A stretch of DNA of 64,000 nucleotides from Promethearchaeota archaeon. Lineage in GTDB: Archaea; Asgardarchaeota; Lokiarchaeia; Sigyniarchaeales; SOKP01. The stretch is taken from assembly GCA_029838195.1 (NCBI GenBank), contig JALGVJ010000016.1:29733-93732 (forward strand). The letters are read 5' to 3'. Both the position numbers and the translations under genes were made by a program. The stretch's first letter is position 1. The number at the start of each line of letters is the position of its first letter. The notes beneath the pieces were generated by a model. That model saw nothing but the letters and a program-made list of their open reading frames with translations, did not search any database and was not told where the DNA came from. Positions 36,022-45,644 of the stretch are shown here, piece by piece.

Positions 36022-37503
36022 TTATTTTAATCCTTTTAAATGCCTACCCATTATATTCTTTCGAGTGACTCTATCGCCCGTTTTTTCTCGCCATTTTTTT
36101 AATCTTCCTTTTAAATCTACGAGGATCTTTTCATGCTTGGAGTCATTAATCAAGTTATTAAGTTCAAAAGGATCTTTTTCTAAATCATATAATTCATCCA
36201 TATCCCCCTCGTTATAAATATATTTGTAATGATCCTTTACGATTAATCTCCCCAAGTGGGACGAAAAATGTCCGTGTGTCTCTACCATGAGATCTTCCCG
36301 AAAATCATCTAATTCTCCCCTTAATAAAGGTAGTAAGCTCGTGCCCGGCAAAGGCGTCTTAAAAGAAGTCCCCGCAATATCTAAAAATGTCGGAACTAAA
36401 TCGATTAAACTTACCAGTTCATCTCTTACTTGCCCCTTTTCAATTTCTCCCGGAAATTTAATGGCCATGGGTATTCGCACCATTTCTTCAGGCATGTATG
36501 CATTTTTGTCGAAATGACCTCCATGGCACGCAAGTCCATCGCCATGATCTGTCGTCCAAACAATAATAGTATTTTCTGTTAATCCTAATTCTTTAATTTT
36601 CTCAAGGATTCTTCCAGCCGCATCGTCGATTTGTGTTTGTTGAGCATAATTACAGGCCAAGACTTCTTGCCATTCCTCCCAAGGAACCGGATTTGGATAA
36701 ATTAATTTTTTATTTTTACTAATGCGATAATGATGGTCATATTGATAAATTTTTGGCTTATCACTCAAATCATCTTCGAAATTCGGACGTTTTGGAATTT
36801 TTTTCGGATCATATTGGTCAAAAAATTCTCTTGCCGGAAAATAGGGTTGATGCGGTCCCCAAAAATCAATACGCATGTGAAAAGGTTGACTGGTTTTTGA
36901 ACGTGCTATTTCTTCTAATTTTTTGCAAGCCAAGTGAGCTAAAAAATAAGATTCATGAGTTTCTTTAGGCGTAGTAATCACGCCTGCCGCATTTTCAGAA
37001 TAAACGGACAATTTTGGTTTATACATCATGCCTTTTTTCAAATTCGCTTGGAAACTTTGAATGATCTCTACTTCGATGTAAGGCAAGTCCCTCTCTTTCA
37101 AGTATTCTTCATAGTCGGGCGTAATATACGGGTTTCCATAACTTGGATAACTATAACCTTCGCAACCGAGATCATGGGCTGTTCCTGGTCCCGCATGCCA
37201 CTTACCAAAATAATAATTATGATACCCTTGTTTGGCGAGAGCTGGGATGTACGTTTCCTCTGTAAATGGAACAAGCGAATCATTCTTTATTTCTCCATGG
37301 GTATGAGAAAAAAGTCCGTTCAGCATGGTCCTCCTGGCGGGCCCGCACAGCGGCGTGCATGTACATGCACGCGTGAAAATGGCTCCCTCTTTTCCTAATC
37401 TTTCAAAATTAGGACGTCTTATTTCTGGACCTCCGACCATTTTTCCGTGGCCATAATAGGCTTGATGGTCATTTAAAATGAAAATTATATTTGGCTTTGC
37501 CAT
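36022..37503 (-). CDS. Sulfatase (type I, formylglycine-dependent)
   Basis: A 493-residue sulfatase: NIIFILNDHQ metal-binding start, CTPLCGPARRTML with the C-x-P-x-R modification site (Cys53 to formylglycine), GKWHAG, IVWTTDHGDGLACHGG metal region and LYDLEKDPFELNNL near the C-terminus. It cleaves sulfate (or phosphonate) esters. It needs a formylglycine-generating enzyme, which is not in the window. No signal peptide is visible, so it appears cytoplasmic, unusual for sulfatases that act on external polymers. Confidence 0.92.
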   Translation of the reverse strand: MAKPNIIFILNDHQAYYGHGKMVGGPEIRRPNFERLGKEGAIFTRACTCTPLCGPARRTMLNGLFSHTHGEIKNDSLVPFTEETYIPALAKQGYHNYYFGKWHAGPGTAHDLGCEGYSYPSYGNPYITPDYEEYLKERDLPYIEVEIIQSFQANLKKGMMYKPKLSVYSENAAGVITTPKETHESYFLAHLACKKLEEIARSKTSQPFHMRIDFWGPHQPYFPAREFFDQYDPKKIPKRPNFEDDLSDKPKIYQYDHHYRISKNKKLIYPNPVPWEEWQEVLACNYAQQTQIDDAAGRILEKIKELGLTENTIIVWTTDHGDGLACHGGHFDKNAYMPEEMVRIPMAIKFPGEIEKGQVRDELVSLIDLVPTFLDIAGTSFKTPLPGTSLLPLLRGELDDFREDLMVETHGHFSSHLGRLIVKDHYKYIYNEGDMDELYDLEKDPFELNNLINDSKHEKILVDLKGRLKKWREKTGDRVTRKNIMGRHLKGLK

Positions 37504-37583
37504 TTTGTTTTAACCTACTTATTTTTTTATAATTGAAAAAATTACGTGAGATCAATGAGCCTTGATTTTATTTAGAAGAACCT

Positions 37584-37745
37584 TTATTGTTCCTTGAGAT
37601 ACTTGATGACAAGTCTACTGATAAGCATGGAAAAAAACAATGTGCCCAATAAAATAATGGAAATGAGCTCTACATCTACATCATAGCCTTCTAATTTGAA
37701 ACCCGGCGGTTCTTCTAATAAAAATGAAATGATGCTTGCTATCAT
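37584..37745 (-). CDS. Small membrane protein (53 aa)
   Basis: A short open frame from ATG 37745 with no family match. It has an acidic/Pro segment (LEEPPGFKLEGYDVDVE) followed by one transmembrane helix (LISIILLGTLFFSMLISRLV) and a basic end (IKYLKEQ), an ordered single-pass pattern that argues for a real gene. It lies between the Hdr-like gene and the sulfatase gene in the same direction and could be an accessory subunit. Confidence 0.5.
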   Translation of the reverse strand: MIASIISFLLEEPPGFKLEGYDVDVELISIILLGTLFFSMLISRLVIKYLKEQ

Positions 37746-37804
37746 GTGGCTCAATTACAAGTTAGAAAAATTATATAGAAAAAAAGTAGCATTCTTTATA
37801 ATAT

Positions 37805-38998
37805 CTATTTTTTTCCCGAGCTCCTTCGCTCAATTCCTACTTGATCTAAAATCTCTAATAAATCTACTATTTCTAACCCTCCCGCATGTTTTTCATTCGC
37901 ATCACTTAAATTCGTGCGGCAAAAAGGACAAACCGAAGATAAGACCGTGGCTCCCGTTGCTTGAGCTTCTTTAATTCGTTCTTCGGAAATTTCTATAGCC
38001 CATTCGGGATAGCCTATTTTCACGCCTCCTCCTGCTCCACAACACCACGCATGATTTCTATTTCTTTCCATTTCTACAAGTGTTAAGCCCGGAATTTTCT
38101 TGTATATCTCACGAGGTGTTTGATAAAGTCCCATGTGTCTCCCTAAATGACAAGGATCATGATAGGTTACTTTTTTATTATAGGTTGTTTTAAACTGTAA
38201 TTTATTCGCATCGAATAACTCCTTGAGTAGTTCTACCGTGTGATATACTTCAAAATCTAGGCTCACTCCAAATTTTTCGAAATCTTTTTTCATGGTCCTA
38301 TAACAACCCGCACAGCTTGTCACGACCTTTGAAGCTCCCGTCTTCCTTATTTGTTCAACATTATACACCATGAAATCTTTTACAATATCTACTTGACCCG
38401 TTCTTATCATGGGACTCGTACAACAATGCTCATCAATTAAAGTAAAATTAATACCGGCATTTTTGAGAAATCGAAGAGTGGCGTCCCTAATGGTTTTCTG
38501 ACGATAATTAGACGTGCAACCTATGAAATACACCCATTCTGCCTTCTCAGGAAGATTATAGTGCCTTTTTAAATCTTCATTCGTTGAATTGGGTTCTCCA
38601 TAAGGGTTGAATGTTTGTAATGCCCGGTCTACTAAAGCTGCTTGATTAGGTCCTGGCCCAACATGTTTGACCGCCATCTCTCTTAAAGCTTCAATCATAT
38701 CGATTATAAAATCTGCGTGAGGGGCTTGACATGAATCAGCACATGCTCCACAAGTAGTGCAAGCAAAAATCGGGTGCTTTATATCCTCCGTCCAATCTAA
38801 ATCTCCGTTAATCAGCCCTCTAATTAGGCGAATTCGACCTGAAGCCCAATAGGACTCGAATAAAAAAGTTTCCCCAGAGGGACATGATGGTGCAAAACCT
38901 TTGTAACTGTATTTGCATGTCGAGCATTTTAAACAATGCTTAAACGCGAGTTCCAGAACTTCCTTTCCCTTAATATCTTCTTTAATTTCGATTCCCAT
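37805..38998 (-). CDS. Fe-S oxidoreductase, HdrD/GlcF-like
   Basis: A 397-residue protein. Two cluster motifs near the N-terminus (CLKCSTCKYSYKGFAPSCP and CTTCGACADSCQAP) are followed by two CCG domains: FIGCTSNYR ... EHCCTSPMIRTG ... TSCAGCYRTM and HDPCHLGRHMG ... WCCGAGGGVK ... SVCPFCRTNL. It is the electron-accepting partner typical of glycolate/lactate oxidases and heterodisulfide reductase. The FAD oxidase at 39667-41145 lies upstream on the same strand and is its likely partner, separated by a decayed transporter fragment. Confidence 0.9.
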   Translation of the reverse strand: MGIEIKEDIKGKEVLELAFKHCLKCSTCKYSYKGFAPSCPSGETFLFESYWASGRIRLIRGLINGDLDWTEDIKHPIFACTTCGACADSCQAPHADFIIDMIEALREMAVKHVGPGPNQAALVDRALQTFNPYGEPNSTNEDLKRHYNLPEKAEWVYFIGCTSNYRQKTIRDATLRFLKNAGINFTLIDEHCCTSPMIRTGQVDIVKDFMVYNVEQIRKTGASKVVTSCAGCYRTMKKDFEKFGVSLDFEVYHTVELLKELFDANKLQFKTTYNKKVTYHDPCHLGRHMGLYQTPREIYKKIPGLTLVEMERNRNHAWCCGAGGGVKIGYPEWAIEISEERIKEAQATGATVLSSVCPFCRTNLSDANEKHAGGLEIVDLLEILDQVGIERRSSGKK

Positions 38999-39181
38999 GC
39001 GGAAAAACCCATATTATTTTAATTTATAATACTTGTCTTGAAAATCCATGCGAAACGTAAATCAATACTCTTAATGTGTATTTAGTGGTATTAAAATTTA
39101 ATTCTTTTTTAAATTAATTTTTCCCTCTCCCTCCTCAGGGTCTTAATAAAAGAAGCAAGAAGTTATTTATTTGGAGGATGA

Positions 39182-39439
39182 TTTAGAACTAGGACTATTT
39201 TTTTATTAATAATTTGGGGTTTTGTTCTTTCGCATGAAGAAACAGGCAGTTATACGGGATTATTTTACATGTTTTGGTACATGGCCTCTTCTATAGGTCG
39301 TTTCATCATCGGATTTTTTATTGATTTAACGGCCATGAGCTTTTATTTTTTAATTCTGGCGATGTTCGTGATTAGTTCATTCATTCTCATGCTTTTTGTT
39401 AAAAGAGAGGCTCGTCTTGAATTAAATGGAGAAATCTAG
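39182..39439 (+). pseudogene. Remnant of an MFS transporter C-terminus
   Basis: An 85-codon open frame with no start codon, preceded by an in-frame TGA. Its product has two to three transmembrane segments with MFS-like spacing (SYTGLFYMFWYMASSIGRFIIG, a loop, then FYFLILAMFVISSFILML and KREARLE). It matches the last helices of nucleoside/sugar or UMF1-type MFS transporters. The N-terminal three quarters are missing. It lies in the 668-bp gap 38999-39666; the rest is AT-rich and empty. Confidence 0.6.
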
Positions 39440-39666
39440 AACCAAAAAAATGAGAAATCTTAAATTCTAATTGTTTTTTATTGTACAATCGCATTATTTT
39501 TTAATGCATTGTTAATGATGAATCTAATCTCCTGAAAGATCAAATGGAGTTCTTGATATTACTTAATTCTTAGTGCATTCTCCACGTTTTCATTGATCTG
39601 GCAAAATAATTCAATCCAAATCAGTAGAAAAACACGAGAATAAATTTTAACGAGGAGGTCACGTTT

Positions 39667-41145
39667 TTAAGTATTCCATCGTCCCGGATTAAATATTCCG
39701 TTCGGATCCATGGTTTTTTTAATCTTTTCAAACAGTTTTATCCATCCTGGATTGATTATTTTTCTCATCTTTTCCGTGAGCCACGTTGGAGTTTTATAAG
39801 GAATGGCACCTTCTGCAATCAACGCATCAGCAAACTCATTCATCAACGCACGCACCTTTTCTTCATCCTTAAATTTATCATAGCGAATGATGGGTCGAAA
39901 GATGCAAAAATGCGAATATTTCATGGGTTTAATGTACAGGAAGAACGGAATGTTATATTTTTCAAATAGTGCATCCACCTTCGCTGACATGATTTCTATC
40001 TTATGCGTCGGGGCATAACTTCCAAACCACGTCAATCCAGAATATTCTACTAAGGAAAGGACCATGGAAGGCACATCAATGTAGCAACGCAATCTTAAAT
40101 TCAATATTTTTAAAAATTCGTCAAAATGTTCCACCGCATAAACGTCTTTTCCCTTTTTAATTAATTTGTTGACAACGTCTAAATAGATCTCCTTCTTGGC
40201 CTCAAATTCTTTTTTCGTATGAGCGGAAATCTTAGCAATGGAAAACATCCGAGGTTCACCCGGAAACCTTTTTGGTTCTGGAATCTCACAGCACATTTTT
40301 ATCACTTCGGAGCTTGCGATGGCTATATCATCTACGACTTCTGATCTTCCGATTTCTCGGCAAACTTCTCCCACATCTTCTAAATTCTTGATTGTTAAAG
40401 CAAGTGTTTCATCAATGGGTAATTTGGGCCATAATTGAACGGCACATTTAGTGACGAGCCCGGTCATGCCCTGCCAATTAATGAATAAACCCATCAAGTC
40501 AGGGATCGGGTATCTGCACCACCAACTATCCGGATCGGCTTCTTCCTTGCCATAAAAGCAAGATCCAACGTGCACCACGTCTCCTTCTGCCGTAATTACT
40601 TCTAAACCATTGATGCTATCTGCCATGGAACCTAATTTACAAGAGAGATTATTCATTCCACTCAATAAGGCATTTCCAACCACGCTGGCGTAGGGCGGGG
40701 CATAGGGGTAAGAGTATCTAAGATTCGGATGATATTTATCCAAATAACTCTTGAGATGGCCGAATGTCACGCCGGGTTCTAAAATCGCATACATCATGTT
40801 TTCATTCACGTGTAAAATTTTATTCATTTTTTTACCAAAATCTACGATAATTCCCCCTCTTTCCGGAATGGTTAGTCCCCCCACGTTATTGCCCGTGATG
40901 TAGGGGACAATAGGAATAACTTTTTCATTGCAATATTTAACTAATTCAATTAATTGTTCTTTATTTTCAGGGATGACAACGAAATCCGGCATGTGAGGCT
41001 TGCTTTCCGTCATGTCGTACGAATAGGGATACAAGTCTGCTTGTTTATCAGAAATATTCGATTTACCAAAAATTTCAACCAATTTATTATAAATTTCCTC
41101 TTTACTTGCATTTTTAAAGGCAGGGGATTCTTTTACCGTCGTCAT
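39667..41145 (-). CDS. FAD-binding oxidase, GlcD/VAO type
   Basis: A 492-residue flavoenzyme of the vanillyl-alcohol-oxidase/GlcD group. PCMH FAD-binding domain: VPIVPYITGNNVGGLTIPERGGIIVDFGKMNK region (residues ~90-125) and YPYAPPYASVVGNALLSG; C-terminal substrate domain with FNPGRW at the end. These enzymes oxidise 2-hydroxy acids or phenols. Together with the HdrD/GlcF-like subunit (37805) it would pass electrons to Fe-S clusters. It starts 26 bp after the stop of the SCP2 gene (41172), same direction. Confidence 0.9.
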   Translation of the reverse strand: MTTVKESPAFKNASKEEIYNKLVEIFGKSNISDKQADLYPYSYDMTESKPHMPDFVVIPENKEQLIELVKYCNEKVIPIVPYITGNNVGGLTIPERGGIIVDFGKKMNKILHVNENMMYAILEPGVTFGHLKSYLDKYHPNLRYSYPYAPPYASVVGNALLSGMNNLSCKLGSMADSINGLEVITAEGDVVHVGSCFYGKEEADPDSWWCRYPIPDLMGLFINWQGMTGLVTKCAVQLWPKLPIDETLALTIKNLEDVGEVCREIGRSEVVDDIAIASSEVIKMCCEIPEPKRFPGEPRMFSIAKISAHTKKEFEAKKEIYLDVVNKLIKKGKDVYAVEHFDEFLKILNLRLRCYIDVPSMVLSLVEYSGLTWFGSYAPTHKIEIMSAKVDALFEKYNIPFFLYIKPMKYSHFCIFRPIIRYDKFKDEEKVRALMNEFADALIAEGAIPYKTPTWLTEKMRKIINPGWIKLFEKIKKTMDPNGIFNPGRWNT

Positions 41146-41171
41146 GTTCGATTCACGCTTTCATGTTTTTT

Positions 41172-41606
41172 TTATTTAATAAATTTATCTATTTCATAAT
41201 AGTTTTGGGTAGGGTCGGCTGCCATGCGTTTCATGGTATCAAGAAATATTTTCATGAATTTTAGTAAGGTCTTAATTTTATAGATTCCTTTTATTTTCAA
41301 TTTTCCCTTCAAGAGAGCTTTCACGGGATTCAATTTTCCACTTGCTATTTTTAGCATTGTATTAAGGTCAATTTGCACGTGCAAATTTGCATTTTTAACG
41401 TGTTCTCTATCGAATTTAATCTCATTTCCCTGGAAAATAATAGCCAAGGGATAGAAAGGAATGATATGGAGCACGATTTTCTTGTTCCAATTTCGAATTA
41501 AATTAATGAATTGTTTATCATTTTTTCGATAATTAAGCATGTTATAAAGGGAAATTGAAATCAAATCTTCGGGTTCTTCAATCGAGATCTCATTCTCTGT
41601 ATGCAT
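41172..41606 (-). CDS. SCP2-like protein, second copy
   Basis: A 144-residue protein with an SCP2-type core: FDREHVKNANLHVQIDLNTM strands, then KIASGKLNPVKALLKGKLKIKG, the characteristic loop and ligand-binding motif (GKLNPVKALLKGKLKIKG as in many bacterial SCP2 domains), and a hydrophobic helix. It probably binds acyl-CoA or another lipid and delivers it to the FAD oxidase encoded 26 bp downstream. Sequence similarity to the 23362 SCP2 protein is low. Confidence 0.78.
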   Translation of the reverse strand: MHTENEISIEEPEDLISISLYNMLNYRKNDKQFINLIRNWNKKIVLHIIPFYPLAIIFQGNEIKFDREHVKNANLHVQIDLNTMLKIASGKLNPVKALLKGKLKIKGIYKIKTLLKFMKIFLDTMKRMAADPTQNYYEIDKFIK

Positions 41607-41735
41607 TTTTTCTTGATACTTTATTTATTAATATGGATAGTTTTACTTTAGAAAACTAAATATTTAAACATTCTTAATAATGGTGGTTTTATATTTATTA
41701 GTGATAAATAAGTATCACGTGATATTACCACGATC

Positions 41736-42503
41736 GTGCCTGAAAAGGAGATAATTGCAGATATCAAAAAATATATTGAAGATCAACGGCAATCAAGTAA
41801 TTTCTACAGAGAAATTAGCACTAAATCAGATTTAAAGCGTTTTATTACATCGCACGAAATTCATGTTGCTTTAGATTCGCATAAAGAAATCATCCTCCAA
41901 GAAGAAACGGGATTGGAGTTGGGAGGGATGGGAAACACCTCTTATTCCTTGATATATCCTACGAATGAGTCCATCGAAATACACGATGGTACAATAATGG
42001 TGCTAGGTCCAGAAATAAATCAGCTCTCTCAATCATCGGTTGATTTTGCCCTTATCATTTTCATTAAGGGAAAAAACCTCACGCGAAAAATGCGCTCGCA
42101 CCTCAAGCACCTCTCGTTCCTCTCAGATGGAATCGAAGGATTTTCCATACGTAGCATTCCTCAGCGATTGTGGTGCAGGCTTACCAAAAATATTTTAAAA
42201 AGAAATTTTTCTTTCGAATTTTTGGCCAAAGCCTTCCTGTATCTTTATGAGGAAAAATATGGTTCATGGATTGAAAAGATCGAAATAATTTTAATAAATT
42301 CTTTGCCTGAGCTCATTGAGAGAATTAAAACCATGGGAATGAAACTTGATAAACTGGAAAGATTAAGGTGGAAGGAAAAAATTAATGAGTGGAAAAAGCG
42401 TTTAGATTGTGATTATAACTGGGATTGTATTACGTGCCCTTATACCGAAACGTGTGAAGAGCTAAGAAAAATAATAAGGTTAAGGAATGAAATTGAACCT
42501 TAA
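41736..42503 (+). CDS. Acetyl-CoA-synthase (CdhC/AcsB) middle-domain-like protein
   Basis: A 255-residue protein starting at GTG 41736. Its core resembles the second domain of acetyl-CoA synthase: GLELGGMGNTSYSLIYP, IHDGTIMVLGPEI, LIIFIKGKNL, GFSIRSIPQRLWCRLTK and WIEKIEIILI. The A-cluster domain (third domain) is absent. Instead the C-terminus carries C-x5-C-x2-C-x5-C at about residues 225-240 (CDYNWDCITCPYTETC), which could hold a metal cluster. It precedes a CooC-type nickel ATPase by 33 bp. I infer a metal- or CO-dehydrogenase-related accessory role; the enzyme itself is not in the window. Confidence 0.68.
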   Translation: MPEKEIIADIKKYIEDQRQSSNFYREISTKSDLKRFITSHEIHVALDSHKEIILQEETGLELGGMGNTSYSLIYPTNESIEIHDGTIMVLGPEINQLSQSSVDFALIIFIKGKNLTRKMRSHLKHLSFLSDGIEGFSIRSIPQRLWCRLTKNILKRNFSFEFLAKAFLYLYEEKYGSWIEKIEIILINSLPELIERIKTMGMKLDKLERLRWKEKINEWKKRLDCDYNWDCITCPYTETCEELRKIIRLRNEIEP

Positions 42504-42535
42504 TTTAATAAAATTAGATATGCTCGTGAGTAAAA

Positions 42536-43303
42536 ATGAAAGAAAAACCATTTCGAATTGCAATAACCGGTAAAGGGGGAAGCGGAAAAACCTCCATCAC
42601 CGTCTTACTTGCGAAGGCGTTAATTGAGAATAGAACTACTAAACTGCTATTGGTAGATGCGGATCCGACCCATCCTCATCTCTGCGATATGGTGGATCTT
42701 CACCCGCACCAAACCATTGAAAAAATCAGAAAGAATCTCATTCAGAGCGTTTACCGAAACGAAAAAGTTCTCTCTAAAATTGCTCAAGACATCGATTTTG
42801 AAGTCTATAATGCCATTCAAGAAAGTAAACATTTTTCTCTATTTTCCTTAGGGCAGCCCGAAGGACCTGGCTGTTTTTGTCCCTCTAATACGATTTTAAG
42901 AAATGTTATCGATAGCATTTCTCATGATTTTGATGTCGTTTTAATAGATTGCGAGGCGGGATTAGAACAAATTCATCGTCAAGTTTTAAAATCCATCCAT
43001 TTTCTAATTATAGTTGTTGATCTCTCCATGCGGAGTGTTGAAACTGCCCGATCTATTAAATCAAGCGCAAAAAAATTCACAAATAGTCAATCGATGGGAG
43101 TCATCGTAAATAAATCATTAGGCGATATCACGCCCCTCCTCAATAAAATAGAGGAATTCAAATTGTCTTTAATTGGAACGATTTCTGATGATCCCCTTAT
43201 TAAAAATTTTGATTTAATGGGAAAACCCTTGATTTACCTGCCCGAAACCTCTACTAGTTTCCGAGAAATGAAACTCCTCATTGACAGGATCTTTCCCTCT
43301 TGA
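42536..43303 (+). CDS. CooC/AcsF-type nickel-insertion ATPase
   Basis: A 255-residue MinD/SIMIBI ATPase: deviant Walker A GKGGSGKTS (residues 12-20), LLLVDADPTHPHL, and the switch II region LIDCEAGLEQIHR. The C-x-C pair Cys113/Cys115 in GPGCFCPSNTILR corresponds to the nickel-binding C-x-C of CooC. CooC-family proteins load nickel into CO dehydrogenase and, as AcsF, into acetyl-CoA synthase. Here it is paired with the ACS-like domain protein. Confidence 0.88.
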   Translation: MKEKPFRIAITGKGGSGKTSITVLLAKALIENRTTKLLLVDADPTHPHLCDMVDLHPHQTIEKIRKNLIQSVYRNEKVLSKIAQDIDFEVYNAIQESKHFSLFSLGQPEGPGCFCPSNTILRNVIDSISHDFDVVLIDCEAGLEQIHRQVLKSIHFLIIVVDLSMRSVETARSIKSSAKKFTNSQSMGVIVNKSLGDITPLLNKIEEFKLSLIGTISDDPLIKNFDLMGKPLIYLPETSTSFREMKLLIDRIFPS

Positions 43304-43355
43304 GACCGAAGAGAGGCGTTCAAAATAAGAATGATTAATGAAAGGTGGTCTTGAG

Positions 43356-44120
43356 TTATTCGGACTGAGATTCCAAATTCTTGAAACAATTACAACAATA
43401 AAATTCTAAATGAGGATTTTCCCACAATTCCACTAAACGCTCTTTAGATAAGCTCGCATTCGTGGAACTAAATTCGCTAAAATATAAAGGACGAGAACAA
43501 TTCCAGCACTTCCGAATGATCTTTCGCGTGTTGTATAACTCATCGTGCACGCTCTGAATTCTTCTCTCCAGAAACTCTCTATGATCTTGATATTCCTCCT
43601 CCGTAATTTTGCCCTTAGTTCTTAACCCAATTAATATCGCTAACTCAAATACGATTTCTAAATTATCTCGGAACCTCGCCGATGTTTCGATTAAACATTC
43701 TAAATGATATTTCTCCATGATGAGCCTTAAATAATCGGGATCCACGATTCTACAATCAAATAAATCCGTTTTATTTGCCACTAAAATGATCTGGTCAGAA
43801 GTTAAATTAACTTCTCTTGCCAAACTTATAAAATAATTCAATTCCTCAAAAGTATTCGGACGCGTTAAATCTCCAACTAAAACACAGCTGTGCGCTCCCT
43901 TATAATAATTCGAACGCAAGAAATCGAACCGACATACACCCCCTAAGTCCCAAAATTGTGCTCTTACTTCATGTTCTAGCAAGAAATAATCTTTCGTAAA
44001 AAAATTCACTCCAATCGTAATTCGAGTGTTATCAATAAAATTACCCTTAATTAAAGATTGTAGCATCGTGCTTTTTCCCGTCCCGCCTCGGCCATCAACA
44101 ATAACCTTGATTATCTCCAT
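43356..44120 (-). CDS. Ras/Rab-type small GTPase with C-terminal zinc ribbon
   Basis: A 254-residue GTPase: G1 DGRGGTGKST (residues 9-18), a Thr in switch I (RITIGVNFFTKDY), G3 WDLGG, G4 NKTD and G5 ETSA. Ras-superfamily order is complete. The last ~60 residues carry CWNCSRPLYF and YCCNCF, a zinc-ribbon pair, in place of a prenylation tail. Asgard archaea encode large expanded families of such eukaryote-like GTPases. It would act in the cytoplasm or at membranes. No GEF or GAP is adjacent. Confidence 0.9.
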   Translation of the reverse strand: MEIIKVIVDGRGGTGKSTMLQSLIKGNFIDNTRITIGVNFFTKDYFLLEHEVRAQFWDLGGVCRFDFLRSNYYKGAHSCVLVGDLTRPNTFEELNYFISLAREVNLTSDQIILVANKTDLFDCRIVDPDYLRLIMEKYHLECLIETSARFRDNLEIVFELAILIGLRTKGKITEEEYQDHREFLERRIQSVHDELYNTRKIIRKCWNCSRPLYFSEFSSTNASLSKERLVELWENPHLEFYCCNCFKNLESQSE

Positions 44121-44384
44121 GAAAAAAAAACACTCGCGATAGTTCTATATTGTATAGAAAAAAATTTACTATATAAACCTTTGTTATTAATAAAAAGAGC
44201 TTGTCCACGTTCGGTTAAATATACTCGTGAGTATAAAAGGATCTTGCCTCGAGCGACAAAATTCTTTACGAGTAGAAAATGTATTTTTTTCTCATTTTAG
44301 AAATATTATTATCTAATTCTTCTTCTTTAAGAAGTATTGCAATCCCATGGTTTTTTAAAAAAAGAAAAATAAAACCGATTGCCA

Positions 44385-45644
44385 TCATGGAAAAATCCCT
44401 CTTAATCGTATGGCCCTGGAAATTCTGTCAATTGCAATCATGTAGGCGGCAATTCGTAAAGGAATATGTTTTTCTTCCGCAAGTGAATATACATGTTCGA
44501 AAGCTTCTAAAAGAATGCTTTTCAATTCGCTATAAATTCTCTCTAATTTCCAAAAATATGCGTGAATATCTTGAATGTATTCAAAATATGAAACAATGAC
44601 TCCTCCAGCATTTGCTAAAATATCGGGAATCACGACAATTCCTTTCTCATTTAAAATCTCATCTGCTTCAGGAGTCGTGGGACCATTTGCTCCTTCCAAG
44701 ATGATCTTGCAATCAATATCCCTTGCGATGCTTGCCGTTATTTGATTTTGCGTGGCCGCCGGAACTAATATGTCGCATTTTATTTTAAATAATTGCTTAT
44801 TGGGAATGGATGTGGCACCATTCTCCGCATAATCTTTTAATAAATGATTTTGTGTTTTCCATTTTAATAAATCATCTACATTCAAGCCATTTTCAGAGTA
44901 TACCGTTCCTTCCTTTTCTTGGATGGCAAGAATTTTGCAGCCGTAATCGTGAAGTTTCTTAGCAATAATGCTTCCTACCTTGCCAAACCCTTGAATTACT
45001 ACGGACATGGCTTTCAAATCAAGGTTTTTTTTTTCGCAAAATGCCTTCAAAACATAAAACATCCCTGTTCCCGTAGCATCTCTGCGCCCTACAGATCCTC
45101 CAATTTCTATGGGTTTACCCGTAACAACGCCAGGAATGGTTCTCCCTTTTTGCATTGAATAGACATCCATTATCCAAGCCATTATTTGACTGTCCGTGTT
45201 CATATCAGGAGCCGGGATGTCAATATCCGGGCCAATAACATTAATGATTTCCGCTGTGAATCTTCTCGTCAACCTTTCTAATTCTCCTTTTGATAGTTTT
45301 TCTGGGTTCACGCAAACACCCCCCTTGCCCCCCCCAAAAGGTAAATTGACTAGGCTACATTTTAAGGTCATCCAAAAAGCAAGAGCTTTGACCTCATCAA
45401 GATTTACATCAGGAGCAAATCGTATTCCTCCTTTTGCTGGCCCTCTAACTGTAGAATGATGAACTCTATACCCCTCAAAAATTTGAAGAGATCCATCATC
45501 CATTAAAACGGGGATCGAAACCATTAATGCACGTTCTACTCTTTTCAGATACGTGGCAATGTTAGCTTCTAAATTCATGTATTTGGCAACGATATCTATT
45601 AATTTTTTTACATTTTCATAAGGATTTGATGCATTATTTTTCAT
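44385..45644 (-). CDS. gdhA: Glutamate dehydrogenase
   Basis: A 419-residue hexameric-type GDH: GYRVHHSTVRGPAKGGIRFAPDV with the glutamate-binding Lys, LPFGGGKGGVCVNP with the catalytic Lys, PAPDMNTDSQIMAWIMD with the catalytic Asp, VIQGFGKVGS for dinucleotide binding, ILEGANGPTTPEAD and ILANAGGVIVSYFEY. Length matches the family. It interconverts glutamate and 2-oxoglutarate, which links to KorDABC. Confidence 0.96.
   Translation of the reverse strand: MKNNASNPYENVKKLIDIVAKYMNLEANIATYLKRVERALMVSIPVLMDDGSLQIFEGYRVHHSTVRGPAKGGIRFAPDVNLDEVKALAFWMTLKCSLVNLPFGGGKGGVCVNPEKLSKGELERLTRRFTAEIINVIGPDIDIPAPDMNTDSQIMAWIMDVYSMQKGRTIPGVVTGKPIEIGGSVGRRDATGTGMFYVLKAFCEKKNLDLKAMSVVIQGFGKVGSIIAKKLHDYGCKILAIQEKEGTVYSENGLNVDDLLKWKTQNHLLKDYAENGATSIPNKQLFKIKCDILVPAATQNQITASIARDIDCKIILEGANGPTTPEADEILNEKGIVVIPDILANAGGVIVSYFEYIQDIHAYFWKLERIYSELKSILLEAFEHVYSLAEEKHIPLRIAAYMIAIDRISRAIRLRGIFP

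Noticed and set aside
36955..37398. 147-residue plus-strand frame opposite the sulfatase gene
   Set aside because: Antisense shadow of a clear sulfatase with all its motifs in the other strand.
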